From NCBI GenBank assembly GCA_913048145.1, contig CAJWVP010000138.1, forward strand, positions 1-7,636: a stretch of DNA of 7,636 nt. The letters are read 5' to 3'. Numbering within the stretch: position 1 is the first letter of the stretch; every line of letters begins with the position of its first letter. Positions 1 through 7,071 of this stretch are shown here, piece by piece. Below the pieces are notes generated by a model. That model searched no databases. It was not told the DNA's origin and saw nothing but the letters and a program-made list of their open reading frames with translations. Both the position numbers and the translations under genes were made by a program. This stretch comes from an uncultured Rhodospirillaceae bacterium (GTDB lineage Bacteria > Pseudomonadota > Alphaproteobacteria > Rhodospirillales > Casp-alpha2).

Positions 1-955
1 ATTTCATGCCGATGTCGGCGATGGTGGTCTTAGCCGCCATATAGTCCCGCTTGACGGTTTTCGTGAAGTCCGCGTGGCCTGCAAAATCCAATGTCCACTT
101 ACGCGCAGCGGCAAGCGACTTGAATTCCTCGGATTTGACAACCTTGGCCATCACTTCATCCCATTTATCCAAAACTTCTTTCGGCAGACCGGCTGGTCCG
201 GCGATACCGAAGAAGATTGCCGGCGCGATCGGATAGCCGGCATCCGTAAGGATCGGCGCACCTGGCGTCACCGGGTTCTTCATGGGTGTCCCTTCGGCCA
301 AAATTCGCGTTTGTCCGTCCAACGTTGCCTTGTTTCCCTCGGAAATCATAGCAACGTCAATGGTTCCGCCGAGCAACGCCGCGAGAACTTTGGAACCGCC
401 CTTGAACGGCACGAAAGTGGCCTTTGCGCCGTCCGCCTTGAACATGGCTTCTACAGCGACATGCGGCCCGCCGCGTTGAACGGAGGTCGACCACTTTAAT
501 TTGCCAGGATTAGCCTTCGCGTAGGAAATAACGTCTTGCAACGACTTAAACGGGCTATCGGCTTTGACCACTAACGGCTGGTTGCTAGCGACGAACTGGC
601 TAATATAAGTCAGGTCGTTCAGCGGATGGTACGGTGCCTTCATCATGTGCGGGCGAATTGTAATAGGGCTGGTCGATACGAAGCCTACTGTATAGCCATC
701 AGGTTTGGCTTTCGAAACCGCGCCGATGCCAATAGTCGCGCCACCGCCAGTTTTGTTTTCAACATTGATCTTCACACCCATGATGTCGCCGGCAAGCTTG
801 GCAATCATCCGTGATGAAGTGTCACCGCCACCGCCTGCGGAATAGGGGCAGATAAAGGTGATGGTCTTGTTCGGATAGCCGGCCGCGTTCGCCAAGCCCG
901 GCAACAGTATTGCCATGGTCAGGACGAGAGCGGCTGTTTTTAACGTACGGATCAT
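1..955 (-). CDS. Bug/TctC-family periplasmic solute-binding protein (3' end cut by window edge)
   Basis: Extracytoplasmic receptor of the tripartite tricarboxylate transporter (TTT) type, which binds a small carboxylate in the periplasm. Translating the minus strand from the ATG at 955 gives 318 codons still open at the window edge. The family is usually about 320-330 residues, so only a few residues should be missing. Residues 1-24 form a Sec signal peptide: MIRTLK, a hydrophobic core, then ANA with predicted cleavage before AGYPNK. Residues 33-45 (TFICPYSAGGGGD) match the first Bug signature, and GPAGLPKEVLDKW near residue 258 matches the family's late conserved block. The start is supported by GGGAGGT six bases upstream. 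No membrane subunit (TctA/TctB) lies in the window; orphan Bug receptors are common, or the partners may lie beyond position 1. The divergent LysR regulator is the likely controller. The ligand cannot be told from sequence. Confidence 0.93.
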   Translation of the reverse strand, partial: MIRTLKTAALVLTMAILLPGLANAAGYPNKTITFICPYSAGGGGDTSSRMIAKLAGDIMGVKINVENKTGGGATIGIGAVSKAKPDGYTVGFVSTSPITIRPHMMKAPYHPLNDLTYISQFVASNQPLVVKADSPFKSLQDVISYAKANPGKLKWSTSVQRGGPHVAVEAMFKADGAKATFVPFKGGSKVLAALLGGTIDVAMISEGNKATLDGQTRILAEGTPMKNPVTPGAPILTDAGYPIAPAIFFGIAGPAGLPKEVLDKWDEVMAKVVKSEEFKSLAAARKWTLDFAGHADFTKTVKRDYMAAKTTIADIGMK

Positions 956-961
956 TTTTAT

Positions 962-968
962 ACCTCCC
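962..968 (-). promoter_or_regulatory. Shine-Dalgarno site of the Bug-family gene
   Basis: The minus strand reads GGGAGGT with six bases before the ATG at 955. It is a strong match to the anti-Shine-Dalgarno sequence and fixes the start codon of the binding protein. Confidence 0.8.
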
Positions 969-1030
969 ACATGTCGTGCGCGTTGAGGGTCTCGAAAAAC
1001 GCACTCATTCCATCCTATGCTATCGCGCCC

Positions 1031-1058
1031 TTGCCCATGATACCTATTTATATAAAAT
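1031..1058 (+). promoter_or_regulatory. Candidate promoter for the lysR-type gene
   Basis: TTGCCC (1031-1036), a 16-base spacer and TAAAAT (1053-1058) form a plausible sigma70 promoter facing right. It overlaps the divergent promoter of the binding-protein gene. Transcription would start near 1065 and give a short leader, with the 1068-1082 palindrome just downstream of the start. That layout fits autorepression, as is usual for LysR regulators. Confidence 0.4.
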
Positions 1059-1077
1059 CATAATCTGATGATTTCAA
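1049..1077 (-). promoter_or_regulatory. Candidate sigma70 promoter for the Bug-family gene
   Basis: On the minus strand TTGAAA (1077-1072) is followed after 17 bases by TATATA (1054-1049), close to consensus at ideal spacing. Transcription would start near 1042 and give a leader of roughly 87 bases. The -35 hexamer lies inside the palindrome at 1068-1082, so a protein bound there should directly affect this promoter. This is inferred from sequence only. Confidence 0.5.
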
Positions 1078-1082
1078 ATCAT
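1055..1082. promoter_or_regulatory. Probable LysR-type operator: three alternating heptamers
   Basis: The segment contains AAATCAT (1055-1061), ATGATTT (1068-1074) and AAATCAT (1076-1082). The last two form a perfect palindrome with 7-bp arms around one base. It includes the T-N11-A pattern (T1069, A1081) typical of LysR-family boxes. The first two copies form a second inverted pair with a 6-base spacer. The position between divergent genes, over the -35 of one and ahead of the start codon of the other, supports a regulatory role. That the adjacent regulator binds here is inference. Confidence 0.6.
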
Positions 1083-1090
1083 GGTATGTC

Positions 1091-2008
1091 ATGCACATTA
1101 AGCAGTTGAGGTCATTCCTAACTGTCGCCGATAGCGGCAGTGTGACGGCGACGGCAGAGCAACTCCACATGACGCAATCTGGCGTCAGTCGCCAGATCGC
1201 AACATTGGAAGACGAACTCGGATTTTCACTATTCGATCGCCTCCGTGGCCGCCTTGTTCTTAACCGCCGTGGTTTGGCGTTCCGCCGTCACGTTCGTCAA
1301 ACAATGGATTCTGTCGACCACTTGCCGCGAGCGGCCCGAGCAATTGCCGATGGCGTTTTCAATCGCGTGAACGTGGTCGCTACCAGTTCTATCATCCATG
1401 GCCTGTTGCCGCCGGCCATCGCGCAATATGTGGCCCAGTGGCCCGGGCTTCCGCCGCGTGTGATCATGCGTAGCTTGAGAGAGATTTCCGACTCGGCACC
1501 GGAAGAAGATTTCGACCTCGTGCTGGCACCGATGCCAATTCCTTTGCCACGGTTTCGCCTGATAGAGAAAATTGACTTCGAACTATACCTCGCGGGACCT
1601 GTGGGCAGTCTTCCGGTGGACGATGCCCCCATCGATCTGGGTTCGCTCGAAGGCGTACCGTTCATCTCGTTGGATCCTTTCGCTACCTACCAAGAAGGTA
1701 TTGAAACGATGCTGGCCGAAACCGGCGTCGAGGTCACTTATGTCTGTGAAACCAGTTCCGTCGTCACCGCGGCCCAGTTGGTCCGGTCAGGTGTGGGGTG
1801 CGCCTTCCTCGATCCCTTCATATCGAGTTTGGTGCGAGGGCCAGGGATTAGAGTTGTGTCGGTCCGCCAGAAACTCATGCACGCGTATGGCATTTATGCG
1901 CCTTCGAGCGGCCCGCTAAGTCACGAAGCAACGCAGTTCCTGGAATTGGTTCTCGATTACGTTCATACCGCTCAAGGTTCGGCGAGCCAGAGCAATCTTG
2001 AGACTTAA
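1091..2008 (+). CDS. LysR-type transcriptional regulator
   Basis: A 305-residue protein of normal family length. Residues 2-60 are a classic LysR winged helix-turn-helix (IKQLRSFLTVADSGSVTATA, then QSGVSRQIATLEDELGFSLFDR). Residues from about 90 to 295 form the two-lobed effector-binding domain. It acts as a cytoplasmic DNA-binding protein whose effector is probably a small carboxylate related to the neighbouring transport or enzyme gene; this is inferred from context. No good Shine-Dalgarno site precedes the ATG, but the helix-turn-helix begins almost at once and the two nearby upstream ATGs (1081, 1086) are out of frame, so this start is preferred. The gene is divergent from the Bug-family gene, and its stop codon overlaps the stop of the convergent gene. 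The sequence does not place it in a named LysR subfamily. Confidence 0.95.
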   Translation: MHIKQLRSFLTVADSGSVTATAEQLHMTQSGVSRQIATLEDELGFSLFDRLRGRLVLNRRGLAFRRHVRQTMDSVDHLPRAARAIADGVFNRVNVVATSSIIHGLLPPAIAQYVAQWPGLPPRVIMRSLREISDSAPEEDFDLVLAPMPIPLPRFRLIEKIDFELYLAGPVGSLPVDDAPIDLGSLEGVPFISLDPFATYQEGIETMLAETGVEVTYVCETSSVVTAAQLVRSGVGCAFLDPFISSLVRGPGIRVVSVRQKLMHAYGIYAPSSGPLSHEATQFLELVLDYVHTAQGSASQSNLET

Positions 2009-2754
2009 CCGGATTGGGCCGTAAGTCCGGCCGCTTCGTCATAGCCGCCCTGACCCGGCATTTCCGCCCACGCCCGATACGGTTCCGTTGCCGGTACATC
2101 GCCGGCCAAAATCAAACGTCGCCATTTATCGCAGGCATTGACGAAGCAGGGCGCGCCGCCATGAAACATTGCAAAAGTCAACGCTTCGGCCAACTCCCCT
2201 TCCGAGGCACCGGCGCTGTATGCCCCTGCAACATGAATTTCAAATGCCCACCACTGTTGAAGGCATGCGTGCGTGGACGCCAATGCAAGTTCGAGCCAAG
2301 AGGTCGGAACGCCCATATCTCCGACAACTCCATTTATACCATCGCGATATATCTGAACGGTGTCGCGTCCGGGCAAGTGCGCCGACCAATGCTTTTGGAC
2401 GAACGGGAAGACCGCGACACCTTGCGCATAAGCCGCTAGTTTCAATGCGGCTTCAAACTTCGCATCCGATCCGCCGCTATCACGCCAGCGTCGGATATGA
2501 TGAGTGCCGACGGAAACGCGTGTCGCCCCGAGCATGGTGAGCCAGACAAACTCTTTCGTCTGCTCGCCAAGATGATTGCTTTCCAAAGTCAGCGTCGAAT
2601 AGGTGGCGTCATAGGCGTCAAGTAAGTCTGGTGTCGCCACCGCCAGAAGACCATGGTGGGGCAGCAGATATCCGCGGGCGGCGCGAAGACTTTTCAATCT
2701 TTCTTCTACTTCCCTGCGGGTTGCCGGTGGCAAAGTGCTGTCGGACTGGTTCAT
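2005..2754 (-). CDS. Carboxymuconolactone decarboxylase (CMD)/AhpD-like protein, two-domain
   Basis: A 249-residue protein with two CMD-like halves. Residues about 36-112 hold a weaker copy (LLDAYDATYSTLTL, EQTKEFVWLTMLGATRVSVGTHH). Residues about 153-215 hold a clear one: WWAFEIHVAGAYSAGASEGE with E172 and H174 at the family's E-x-H position, then ELAEALTFAMFHGGAP. The Cys-x-x-Cys of peroxidatic AhpD proteins is absent, so a thiol-peroxidase role is unlikely. A decarboxylase, lactone-handling or other role in carboxylate catabolism is possible but unproven. There is no signal peptide, so it should be cytoplasmic. GAAAGA (minus strand, 2764-2769) lies about nine bases before the ATG. It converges on the LysR gene and the two stops share the sequence TTAA (2005-2008), so there is no room for a separate terminator. 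Which genes control it is not evident. Confidence 0.87.
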   Translation of the reverse strand: MNQSDSTLPPATRREVEERLKSLRAARGYLLPHHGLLAVATPDLLDAYDATYSTLTLESNHLGEQTKEFVWLTMLGATRVSVGTHHIRRWRDSGGSDAKFEAALKLAAYAQGVAVFPFVQKHWSAHLPGRDTVQIYRDGINGVVGDMGVPTSWLELALASTHACLQQWWAFEIHVAGAYSAGASEGELAEALTFAMFHGGAPCFVNACDKWRRLILAGDVPATEPYRAWAEMPGQGGYDEAAGLTAQSG

Positions 2755-2848
2755 GGCATACGCTCTTTCTCAAAATGCTTAGTTTCCTTCAGCGCTTATA
2801 TCATGAGATGTCCACATAAATCCTATTTAGCCGTTTCCAAGGCAGCAG
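2755..2848. other. Upstream region of the CMD-like gene
   Basis: An AT-richer stretch ahead of the leftward CMD-like gene. On the minus strand TATAAG occurs within TGATATAAG (around 2795-2803) and could serve as a -10 element, but no convincing -35 hexamer sits at the right spacing. No gene or clear operator was found here. Confidence 0.3.
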
Positions 2849-3286
2849 ATGAAGTCTCTGTTCGCAGGCGTCCCGGTTAATTGCCATTTGCAACTAGCCG
2901 CTGGGTCACCACTGGCATCAACCTGTTTGGGGCACGGACAGCATTAATCCCATCGATCTCCAGAACGAGTGTGAACTATTCGACGTGATTTTCACGAACA
3001 TCTGTATGCTCAAGGTCGACGACATCGAATTGACTCAGCACTTGGATCCATCGCTGGTCAGGAGCCGGTAGTGTTGATTGCGGGTATCGACCCCATCCGC
3101 ATGCTATGGTGCCAAAACATGAATGCGCCGATACGCATAGCCCCAGAGACGGAAGAGATGACATCAAATGTGGGATCGATCTTTGGCCACGAAGAGGACT
3201 TCAACCTAGTCACTGTTCTAAGCAAGTCGTTCCGTCTAGCCGAGTTGACCAAAGCGCTCCTGGATGCCAGCGTGGCGGTCGATTGA
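2849..3286 (+). pseudogene. Possible decayed coding region, product unknown
   Basis: No single frame stays open, but consecutive pieces read like protein. From 2849 one frame gives MKSLFAGVPVNCHLQLAAGS. From 2898 to 3071 another gives a 57-codon piece containing INPIDLQNECELFDVIFTNI and then CMLKVDDIELTQHLDPSLV before TAG. The first frame resumes over the end of that piece and runs to TGA at 3284-3286, giving VVLIAGIDPIRMLWCQNMNA, later FGHEEDFNLVTVLSK and ending LTKALLDASVAVD. Codons in the last two pieces mostly end in G or C, as in the intact neighbours, which is unlikely for random intergenic DNA. Indels near 2900 and 3055-3065 would join the pieces. The family is not recognised. A short real gene starting at GTG 3071 (71 residues) or plain non-coding DNA remain possible. 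Confidence 0.3.
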
Positions 3287-3293
3287 CGGTTCG

Positions 3294-3324
3294 CTAATCT
3301 CATAGCGCGTCATCAAGAGATTAG
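3294..3324. repeat. 8-bp inverted repeat upstream of iorA
   Basis: CTAATCTC (3294-3301) and its exact reverse complement GAGATTAG (3317-3324) flank a 15-base spacer. No T-tract follows, so it is not a clear terminator. It could be a regulator site or an RNA stem in the iorA leader. Confidence 0.45.
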
Positions 3325-3332
3325 GGACCAGC

Positions 3333-3359
3333 CGCGAGCAGATCGATGATCTGTTCGCG
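3333..3359. promoter_or_regulatory. 27-bp near-perfect palindrome, candidate iorA operator
   Basis: The arms CGCGAGCAGATC and GATCTGTTCGCG surround the 3-base centre GAT. Eleven of twelve positions are Watson-Crick pairs and the twelfth would be G-U in RNA. It ends 26 bases before the iorA start codon. There is no downstream T-run, which argues against an intrinsic terminator. Its size and symmetry suit a dimeric repressor (GntR, TetR or MarR type), or a hairpin in the leader. The binding protein is unknown, and the LysR gene in the window has a different operator motif. Confidence 0.5.
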
Positions 3360-3385
3360 TATCCATCGGTAGGCGGACGAGAAAG

Positions 3386-5533
3386 ATGGAACGATCATTT
3401 GTAAAAGAGATCGAAAGCCTCAGGCTTGGTGCTGGAGACACGTTCTACGGCGAAGGCATTCTGGCGGTTACGAAGGCGCTATTGCAATCTGGCGTCACCT
3501 ACGTCGGCGGATATCAAGGCGCCCCGGTCTCCCATTTGATTGATGTTATGGTTCAGGCGAAAAACGATATGGCGGAATTGGGGGTGCACGTTGAGCCTTG
3601 TACCAACGAGGCTTCCGCCGCGGCCATGCTTGGCGCTTCGATCATGTATCCGGTGCGTGGTGCAGTAACCTGGAAATCAATCGTCGGCACGAATGTGGCC
3701 GCCGACGCCTTGTCGAACCTGGCTTCTCCCGGTGTCACCGGCGGCGCCTTGATTATCATCGGTGAAGACTATGGCGAGGGCGCCAGCGTCATCCAGGAAC
3801 GCACCCATTCCTATGCCATGAAATCGGCGCTCTGGCTCATGGATCCGCGACCCGAACTGACCAATATCGTCAACTGCGTTGAAAAATCCTTCGAGCTTTC
3901 CGAGGCGTCGAACACGCCGGTAATGATGGAACTTCGTATCCGCGCCTGCCACTTGCAGGGAAGCTTTATCGCCAAGGACAATGTGGCGCCCGATATCTCA
4001 TCACGAAAATTGCTGAGCGAACCAGCCGCCTTCAACTACGATTTCCTCTCCCATCCACCGGTCACCTACGCGCACGAAAAGCGCAAATATGACGAACGCA
4101 TGCCCGCGGCGCGTGACTTCATCGTCAAAAACAGCCTCAACGAATTATCAGAAGGCCGCCACGAAGATGTGGGTATCATTGTACAGGGCGGTATCTACAA
4201 CGCACTCATGCGGGCCATGACAGAACTGGGCCTAGTGGACGTAGATGGGAATTGTGATCTACCGCTTTTGACACTCAATGTGGTCTATCCCTTGGTGCCC
4301 AATCAGATTATCGATTTCGCCAAGGAAAAGAAGGCCGTGTTGGTCATTGAAGAAGGCCAGCCCGCCTATATTGAGCATGAAGTTGCCTCACTGCTCATGC
4401 AGGCCGGGGTGAATGTTTTTCTATCCGGCAAGGACGTGCTGCCCATGGCAGGGGAATACACCTCCGAAACGCTGCTGGACGCAGTCGGAAAATTCCTCCG
4501 TCAACATCAGCCGGCGCTAGGAAACCAGTTGGGCGATCAAGCCTACGCCGCCGAGATTGAGGAACTGCGAAAAACCGCAACCAAGAAACTCGGCGCGCCC
4601 GTGCCGCCACGCCCGCCCGGTTTCTGCACGGGCTGCCCGGAACGACCGTTTTTCGCGGCCCTAAAGCTGGTGGAGCAGGAGATTGGCAAGGTCCACTATT
4701 CCGCGGATATCGGCTGTCATTCCTTTGCTACTTTCCCACCCTTTGGGTTTGGCAATTCGATCCTCGGTTTTGGCATGAGCCTGGCGTCCGGCGCTGGTGT
4801 CCGGAGTTTTCAAAAGCGCCGCCCCCTCGCCGTAATGGGAGATGGCGGGTTCTGGCACAACGGGCTCCTGTCCGGAGTAGCCTCACGACTGCTGAACGAT
4901 GGCGATGGCGTCCTGGTGATCATGAAAAACGGCTACACCTCGGCAACAGGCACCCAGGAACTGATCTCGTCGCCAGGGTCGACTGCGAAATTGAGGGCTG
5001 CAGAACAAAGTGCTACATCTGGCGATCAGACCATAGAGGATGCCCTCATGGGGGTCGGCGTGCAGTGGCTACGCACGGTCCATACCTACCGGGTATCGGA
5101 AATGCGGAGCACGCTGAAGGAGGCGTTCAACTCCACCTTCGATGGTCTCAAAGTAATCGTCGCGGAAGGCGAATGCCAACTGGAACGCCAGCGCCGAATC
5201 AAGCCCATCCGAGCCAAGGCGCTGGCCGCCGGCGAACGGGTGCAGAGCACGCGCTTCGGTATCGATGAGGATACATGCACGGGTGATCATTCCTGTATCC
5301 GACTATCGGGCTGTCCGACACTTACGGTGAAAACATCCACTGACCCCTTAAAGACCGATCCCGTGGCTCATGTGACCGCCGGATGTGTTGGCTGCGGGCT
5401 CTGCGGCGAGGTTGCTCATGCCGCGACGCTCTGTCCGTCCTTCTGGCAAGCCGACATCGTCTCTCACCCCTCCAGGTATGAGCGCTTCAAAGCGACGATT
5501 GCCAGAATATTTACGGGGGTGCCGGCGGTATGA
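3386..5533 (+). CDS. iorA: Indolepyruvate ferredoxin oxidoreductase subunit alpha
   Basis: The large subunit oxidatively decarboxylates arylpyruvates (indolepyruvate, phenylpyruvate, p-hydroxyphenylpyruvate) with CoA to arylacetyl-CoA and passes electrons to ferredoxin in the cytoplasm. At 715 residues it is longer than archaeal IorA. Residues about 16-200 are the pyrimidine-binding thiamine domain (YVGGYQGAP at 39-47, NEA with E75). Residues about 250-370 form a transketolase C-like domain. Residues about 410-590 bind the pyrophosphate: CTGCPERP at 414-421, GDG at 485-487 and N515 in KNGYTSATGTQ. The C-terminal ferredoxin-like part has C631, D634, C637, C643-P and then C667, C670, C673, C683-P. 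The second ligand of the first cluster motif is therefore Asp instead of Cys. The ATG follows GGACGAGAAAG, and the frame has no other start back to a stop at 3347. Its stop overlaps iorB as ATGA. Substrate preference cannot be told from sequence. Confidence 0.95.
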   Translation: MERSFVKEIESLRLGAGDTFYGEGILAVTKALLQSGVTYVGGYQGAPVSHLIDVMVQAKNDMAELGVHVEPCTNEASAAAMLGASIMYPVRGAVTWKSIVGTNVAADALSNLASPGVTGGALIIIGEDYGEGASVIQERTHSYAMKSALWLMDPRPELTNIVNCVEKSFELSEASNTPVMMELRIRACHLQGSFIAKDNVAPDISSRKLLSEPAAFNYDFLSHPPVTYAHEKRKYDERMPAARDFIVKNSLNELSEGRHEDVGIIVQGGIYNALMRAMTELGLVDVDGNCDLPLLTLNVVYPLVPNQIIDFAKEKKAVLVIEEGQPAYIEHEVASLLMQAGVNVFLSGKDVLPMAGEYTSETLLDAVGKFLRQHQPALGNQLGDQAYAAEIEELRKTATKKLGAPVPPRPPGFCTGCPERPFFAALKLVEQEIGKVHYSADIGCHSFATFPPFGFGNSILGFGMSLASGAGVRSFQKRRPLAVMGDGGFWHNGLLSGVASRLLNDGDGVLVIMKNGYTSATGTQELISSPGSTAKLRAAEQSATSGDQTIEDALMGVGVQWLRTVHTYRVSEMRSTLKEAFNSTFDGLKVIVAEGECQLERQRRIKPIRAKALAAGERVQSTRFGIDEDTCTGDHSCIRLSGCPTLTVKTSTDPLKTDPVAHVTAGCVGCGLCGEVAHAATLCPSFWQADIVSHPSRYERFKATIARIFTGVPAV

Positions 5534-7071
5534 ACGTCTCCATGGAAAACGACAGACCACTTCGCATACTAATCCTGGCCCTCGGCGGCGAGGGAGGCGG
5601 CGTGTTGATGAACTGGGTCGTTGCGGCAGGCCGGCGGGCAGGCTATGCGGTGCAGGCGTCATCCGTACCAGGCGTCGCCCAGCGCACGGGCGCGACTAGC
5701 TACTACATCGAAGTCGCCAAGGCCAATGATGCCCGCGCAGCGGCCCTGGCGCTGGTACCCATGCCTGGACGTGTTGACGTGGTGATCGCCAGCGAACTCA
5801 TGGAGACCGCGCGCGCCATGGAGCGCGGGTTCGTCTCCCCCGATCTGACGACGCTGATTACATCATCGAGCCGGGTCTACGCCACGGCCGAAAAGCTGGC
5901 CATGACGGATGGTCGTTACGATTCCGATGCGGTCGCGGATGCCGCGCAGGCCTTAGCGAAGTCTCTCCATATGATAGACCTTAGCGCTTTGGCTCAAGAT
6001 CACGATACCTTCATCAGCGCCACCATGTTCGGTGCGCTCGCAGGCAGCGGGGCGCTACCTTGGTCGACGGACGATTGCCGCCGGGTGATGGGCGAGGGCC
6101 GAGGCGCAGAAGCCAACAAGTCCGGCTTTGACGCCGCGTCGAAAGCAGTCGTGAGCGGCGGTGCACCGCCAACCGCAAACCTGCCTCCTTCGCCATCTCC
6201 CGCGCTACTCTTGCCATCCGACCTGAATTTATCCGCCGTATCCGAGGAGTTGGCGTCTATAGCGGCCCACGGCTACGACCTGACCGTGGATTTTCAGGAT
6301 GCGGAATACGGCCGTCTTTACCTGTCTCGGTTGCAGCGGCTCATGGCCGCTGCCGACACGAATGACCACACCGCCAGGCATGCGCTGACCGAAGCGGCCC
6401 GCCGATTGGCATTGTGGATGGCCTATGAGGATGTCGCCCGGGTCGCCGACCTGAAAACCAGGCCGGAGCGTTTCCGCAAGATCGCCGATGAGGTCGGCTT
6501 GCAGCCAGGCCAGGTCTTGACGGTCACTGAATACCTGAAACCGCAAGCTGAAGAGATCGCCGCAATCCTGCCGGTAAAGTTTGGCCAATGGGTCCGCCGT
6601 CACGTTTCCACAGGCGGCCAACTGCCCTTCGTCGGCGAGGGCCGCTACCTGAAATCCACAGGCGTGTGGGGCTATTGGATGCTGCGCACGGTCGCAGTCT
6701 TGAAGCGGATCCGACGTAAATCTCTGCGCTTTCAAGAAGAACAGGCTACCATCGCCATCTGGCTAGACGCCATGGAGAAAGCCTTGCCCGCATCGACGGC
6801 CTTTGCCGGGGCCTTGGCCGAGTTGCCGCGCGTTCTAAAGGGCTATTCAGATACGCAAGCCCGCGGCCAAAAGGCCTTTGGCTCCATTATGAGCCAAATC
6901 GTTCTGCCAGCGTCGGCAGCCGGTCGCATCGCTGACGCGGCAGGTGATCTGCGCATCGCCATCGCCGCGGCGCTGAGCGACCCCGAACACAGGAAGCTGG
7001 CGGACGCCTTGCCGCATCCTATCAATCCGACAGCCGAAGCCAGATCAAGCGAGGCCGCTTATGCTGGTTAG
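5530..7071 (+). CDS. iorB: Indolepyruvate oxidoreductase subunit beta: gamma domain plus DUF6537
   Basis: The second subunit of the arylpyruvate oxidoreductase. Residues about 10-195 are the pyruvate:ferredoxin oxidoreductase gamma domain: LILALGGEGGG at 14-24 is its glycine-rich loop, and VPGVAQRTGA at 46-55 is the conserved Q-R-x-G block. A Pro/Ala/Ser-rich linker follows at about 196-235. Residues about 240-475 match the DUF6537 extension found at the end of the fused proteobacterial enzymes (YEDVARVADLKT, EYLKPQAEEIAAILP). Archaeal IorB is only about 200 residues, so the 513-residue length comes from this extension, whose role is not known. The ATGA overlap with iorA indicates coupled translation and a fixed subunit ratio. 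A start at 5542 (MENDRP) is also possible, but the one at 5530 fits the overlap and a G-rich Shine-Dalgarno stretch. The end overlaps the thioesterase gene by 11 bases. Confidence 0.93.
   Translation: MNVSMENDRPLRILILALGGEGGGVLMNWVVAAGRRAGYAVQASSVPGVAQRTGATSYYIEVAKANDARAAALALVPMPGRVDVVIASELMETARAMERGFVSPDLTTLITSSSRVYATAEKLAMTDGRYDSDAVADAAQALAKSLHMIDLSALAQDHDTFISATMFGALAGSGALPWSTDDCRRVMGEGRGAEANKSGFDAASKAVVSGGAPPTANLPPSPSPALLLPSDLNLSAVSEELASIAAHGYDLTVDFQDAEYGRLYLSRLQRLMAAADTNDHTARHALTEAARRLALWMAYEDVARVADLKTRPERFRKIADEVGLQPGQVLTVTEYLKPQAEEIAAILPVKFGQWVRRHVSTGGQLPFVGEGRYLKSTGVWGYWMLRTVAVLKRIRRKSLRFQEEQATIAIWLDAMEKALPASTAFAGALAELPRVLKGYSDTQARGQKAFGSIMSQIVLPASAAGRIADAAGDLRIAIAAALSDPEHRKLADALPHPINPTAEARSSEAAYAG

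Noticed and set aside
51..814. Several plus-strand open frames of 60-140 residues across the first 800 bases
   Set aside because: They lie antisense to the Bug-family gene, whose minus-strand translation has a signal peptide and family motifs over its whole length.
2653..2880. Plus-strand open frame of 75 codons across the start of the CMD-like gene
   Set aside because: Most of it is antisense to the CMD-like gene, its composition is not protein-like, and no ribosome site precedes it.
3058..3303. Minus-strand open frame of 81 codons in the middle gap
   Set aside because: The residues are rich in Ser and Arg in the manner of an antisense shadow, while the plus strand there reads better as coding.
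3333..3359. The 27-bp palindrome as an intrinsic terminator of the upstream remnant
   Set aside because: No T-tract follows on either strand, and it lies very close to the iorA start, which fits an operator or leader hairpin better.
2755..3385. A mobile element or its remnant in the middle gap
   Set aside because: No terminal inverted repeats, target duplications or recognisable transposase motifs were found.
6229..6735. Minus-strand open frame of 168 codons inside iorB
   Set aside because: It is antisense to the DUF6537 part of IorB, which has clear family motifs. Long antisense frames are expected in GC-rich genes.
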